The notes beneath the pieces were generated by a model, which ran no database searches, was not told the origin of the DNA, and saw only the letters and a program-made list of their open reading frames with translations. From Cylindrotheca closterium (Eukaryota > Bacillariophyta > Bacillariophyceae > Bacillariales > Bacillariaceae), in contig CAKOGP040001936.1 of the NCBI GenBank assembly GCA_933822405.4, forward strand, positions 1-64,000: a stretch of DNA of 64,000 nucleotides, in the 5' to 3' direction. The position numbers and the translations under genes were made by a program. Shown piece by piece: positions 62,165 through 64,000 of the stretch (its first letter is position 1; the number at the start of each line of letters is the position of its first letter).

Positions 62165-63109
62165 ATGCTGTCTTCGAACACTCTACAGCTTTTCAAGGCA
62201 TTTTTTCTGATGATTGTATCGTCAGCCTCATTTTTCCATGCGTCAGCAAGTAGCAACATGAACTACAATGCCTACAATTACGACATGACCACACCCCAAT
62301 TCACCCCCGATGGCAGACTGTTGCAAGTGGAATATGCCAGTGCAGCCTCGGATCGTTCTTCACCTTTAGTTGCGTTACAAATAAATTCCACTTGGATTGT
62401 CTTGCTCACAGTCTCCCAATCCAATACCCAAAATCGCATCACACTCTTTCAAGACAATCCAACGAGTCCCTTTCATCCCAAGTCGGGCAACAAGGAGAGT
62501 CCGATTGCCATTGCCATGAGCGGTGTCCTAGCGGATAATTTGAGTCTACTTCAAAAAGTACTGGAAGAGGCCGCCAATACCTATCTCAAGTTTCAAAAGG
62601 AAATGTCCGTGGTCCAAGCTGCCAAGACGATTGCGGATGCCTGTCAACAACATGCATTTGGAGGAGGGATGCGACCCTATGGATCGACCATGCTGGTATG
62701 TGGCTTTGGTGGTGGTGGAGGTGGTGGAGGAAGTGATAATAACAACAAACAACCATTGTTGTTTCAAACAGAACCCTCGGGGGCCATTTTCGATGCTGGG
62801 CGCACTGCTGCAAAGTCCAAATCCATTGCTTCGGTACAGTACATCATTGGTGGGAGTTCGGCAACCCAACGGCAACTCCGCAAAAAGTTGGACCAAACCT
62901 TGGAACGAATGAAAAAGAGTGATATTGCAGTTGGAGACGTCATTGCAGCTGCTTCGAAGATACTGCTGAAGGAAACGGGCAAGAATAGCAAGGAGAGTGG
63001 GGACAATGAAAAAGCCATTTCGCCACCATCTCTAGAGGTTGTGGTCCTATCGGCTACGGAAGGATGCTATCGAGTGACACCAGAGCAATTGGAAGCAATA
63101 TTAGCGTAA
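62165..63109 (+). CDS. 20S proteasome alpha-type subunit with signal peptide
   Basis: 314 aa from the ATG at 62165 (the open frame upstream is the repeat tract). Residues 1-~29 are a strong signal peptide (LQLFKAFFLMIVSSASFFHASAS). Next comes the alpha-subunit N-terminal signature YDMTTPQFTPDGRLLQVEYA (residues ~39-58; pattern F-x-P-E/D-G-R-L-x-Q-V-E-Y-A), then IAIAMSGVLADNLSLL, RPYGSTMLVCGFG, and LLFQTEPSGAIFDAG, the normal alpha order. A Gly run interrupts after GFG. The cleavage site has no aromatic +1 residue, which in diatoms would suit the periplastidal compartment rather than the stroma. Cytosolic alpha subunits have no such N-terminus. Confidence 0.85.
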   Translation: MLSSNTLQLFKAFFLMIVSSASFFHASASSNMNYNAYNYDMTTPQFTPDGRLLQVEYASAASDRSSPLVALQINSTWIVLLTVSQSNTQNRITLFQDNPTSPFHPKSGNKESPIAIAMSGVLADNLSLLQKVLEEAANTYLKFQKEMSVVQAAKTIADACQQHAFGGGMRPYGSTMLVCGFGGGGGGGGSDNNNKQPLLFQTEPSGAIFDAGRTAAKSKSIASVQYIIGGSSATQRQLRKKLDQTLERMKKSDIAVGDVIAAASKILLKETGKNSKESGDNEKAISPPSLEVVVLSATEGCYRVTPEQLEAILA

Positions 63110-63147
63110 CCACACAGTAGTCGACGTAGGAAAGATAATAAACCAGA

Positions 63148-64000
63148 CTAACTTTGCTCCATATTCGTGTTTTCATCCTTGTCTTCCGACTTGATTCCGC
63201 TCGGTGTTGTTGTTTTGCTACTTTTCTCGTCCACTCCATCTTCCTCGTCTTTCACTTCAGATACTACTGCACCACGGCTACGGGCATGCGCCATGCGGTC
63301 TCGCATTCGATTGTACCGAGCTTGATCTTTGCGTGAAACGGATGGTATGACGTGGTCAAAGGCGTATTGAAAGTGACTTTCTTTGATGCAAAGAGCCGCC
63401 GGAGCTTCGTCGGGGAGGGCGGAGGAAGCAGAATTGTCAGGCATGGCAACAGATTTTTTCATGCTTTCCTTCAAGACGGCTAAACCTGCCTCTCGCAACA
63501 GGGCAGCGCAGTCAGCACCACTGTATCCTTCGGCTCGAGGGCTGTGGGCGATCTGCTTCAAGTCTACATCTGGTCCAAGCTTTACCTTGAATGCCAGGGC
63601 TTTCAGAATGGCGTATCGGTCGTCCGGTGTTGGAAGCGGTACATACAGTAGTTTGTCCAATCGACCACTGCAAGGTGATGAAATGGAATGGAATCATAGT
63701 ATTAGTAAAAAACAGAAAGAAGTAATTTGACTCTTCACAACAAAGCTGGTACTTACGGTCTCATCATAGCAGGGTCGATCAGTTCCGGGCGATTTGTAGC
63801 TGCAATGACAAAGACGCTTCGGCGACTCTCAAGACCATCCATTTCAGTTAATAATTGATTGACCACGCGCTCACTGACTCCTCCACCGCCACCTCCATCG
63901 CTTCCACGTTTGGGACACAGCGAATCCAACTCGTCGAAAAATACAATGCAAGGGCTTGAACTACGCGCCCTCTCAAACACCAAGCGGACCGATCGTTCGC
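63148..64000 (-). CDS. NVL/RIX7-type AAA-ATPase, C-terminal part (partial at window edge)
   Basis: Continues past 64000. Exons here are >64000-63757 and 63667-63148 (89-nt intron; the joint codon is cc+t). The second AAA module is seen: [19 protein letters not shown] (start of the domain), [14 protein letters not shown] (Walker B with DE), [34 protein letters not shown] (sensor 1, Arg finger), [11 protein letters not shown], and the C-terminal [17 protein letters not shown]. That last motif and the overall order match NVL/RIX7, which releases factors from pre-60S ribosomes, rather than CDC48. An acidic, Lys/Ser-rich tail ([15 protein letters not shown]) ends it. Confidence 0.85.

Overview
The window is a gene-dense stretch of a photosynthetic stramenopile nuclear genome, almost certainly a diatom and probably a pennate one (species not resolved). 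The reasons are: several proteins with a signal peptide followed by the plastid-type F-A-P junction (THF1/Psb29, IspD, one unknown protein); a secreted protein with long PSxxPS repeats next to a Lys/Ser/Gly-rich block; helicase-associated-domain repeats; a vWF-D protein; members of the 'WYS' stramenopile family; and short GT-AG introns (about 64-150 nt, donors mostly GTGAGT or GTAAGT). Coding sequences are packed on both strands with 100-1400 bp between them. I saw no operons, tRNA, rRNA, CRISPR array or transposon.

Layout. 0-5 kb: pterin-4a-carbinolamine dehydratase (4 exons), a plastid-targeted unknown, THF1/Psb29 (3 exons) and a Ser/Pro-rich unknown. 5-9 kb: mitochondrial 2-oxoglutarate dehydrogenase E1 (6 exons). 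9-17.3 kb: a secreted PS-repeat protein with a silaffin-like block, then UDP-glucose:glycoprotein glucosyltransferase (4 exons). 17.4-21.8 kb: a tandem pair of secreted double-SET proteins. 22-28.7 kb: an acidic Cys-rich protein, a TPR protein, a quinone reductase-like MDR protein and BUD22. 28.8-34.8 kb: a 20S proteasome beta2-type subunit with a long N-terminal extension, a two-exon thioredoxin ending in a CaaX box, a four-repeat HA-domain protein and an unknown. 35-40.2 kb: an Erf4/GOLGA7-like protein, an FCP1/SCP-type phosphatase, an arrestin-like protein and MBF1. 41-48.5 kb: a seven-TM-like protein, a large acidic single-pass membrane protein, and a head-to-head RCC1/vWF-D pair. 49-57 kb: a THEM6-type thioesterase, two neighbouring WYS-family proteins, IspD and a MYND protein. 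57.6-64 kb: a sulfotransferase with a decayed copy of its own 5' end, an acyl-CoA synthetase, a 20S proteasome alpha-type subunit with a strong signal peptide, and the C-terminal part of an NVL/RIX7 AAA-ATPase cut by the window edge.

Connections between genes are thin, as expected in a eukaryotic genome. THF1 and IspD serve the plastid; OGDH serves the TCA cycle; UGGT serves ER glycoprotein folding; BUD22 and NVL serve ribosome biogenesis. The most interesting signals are the two proteasome-like subunits that carry N-terminal signal-type sequences, the tandem secreted SET pair, the CaaX thioredoxin (with an Erf4-like gene about 5 kb away), and a recurrent palindrome GTACCGGTAC that I find only between genes, often just upstream of start codons. 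All exon boundaries were chosen by eye from frame continuity and GT-AG sites; there is no transcript evidence.
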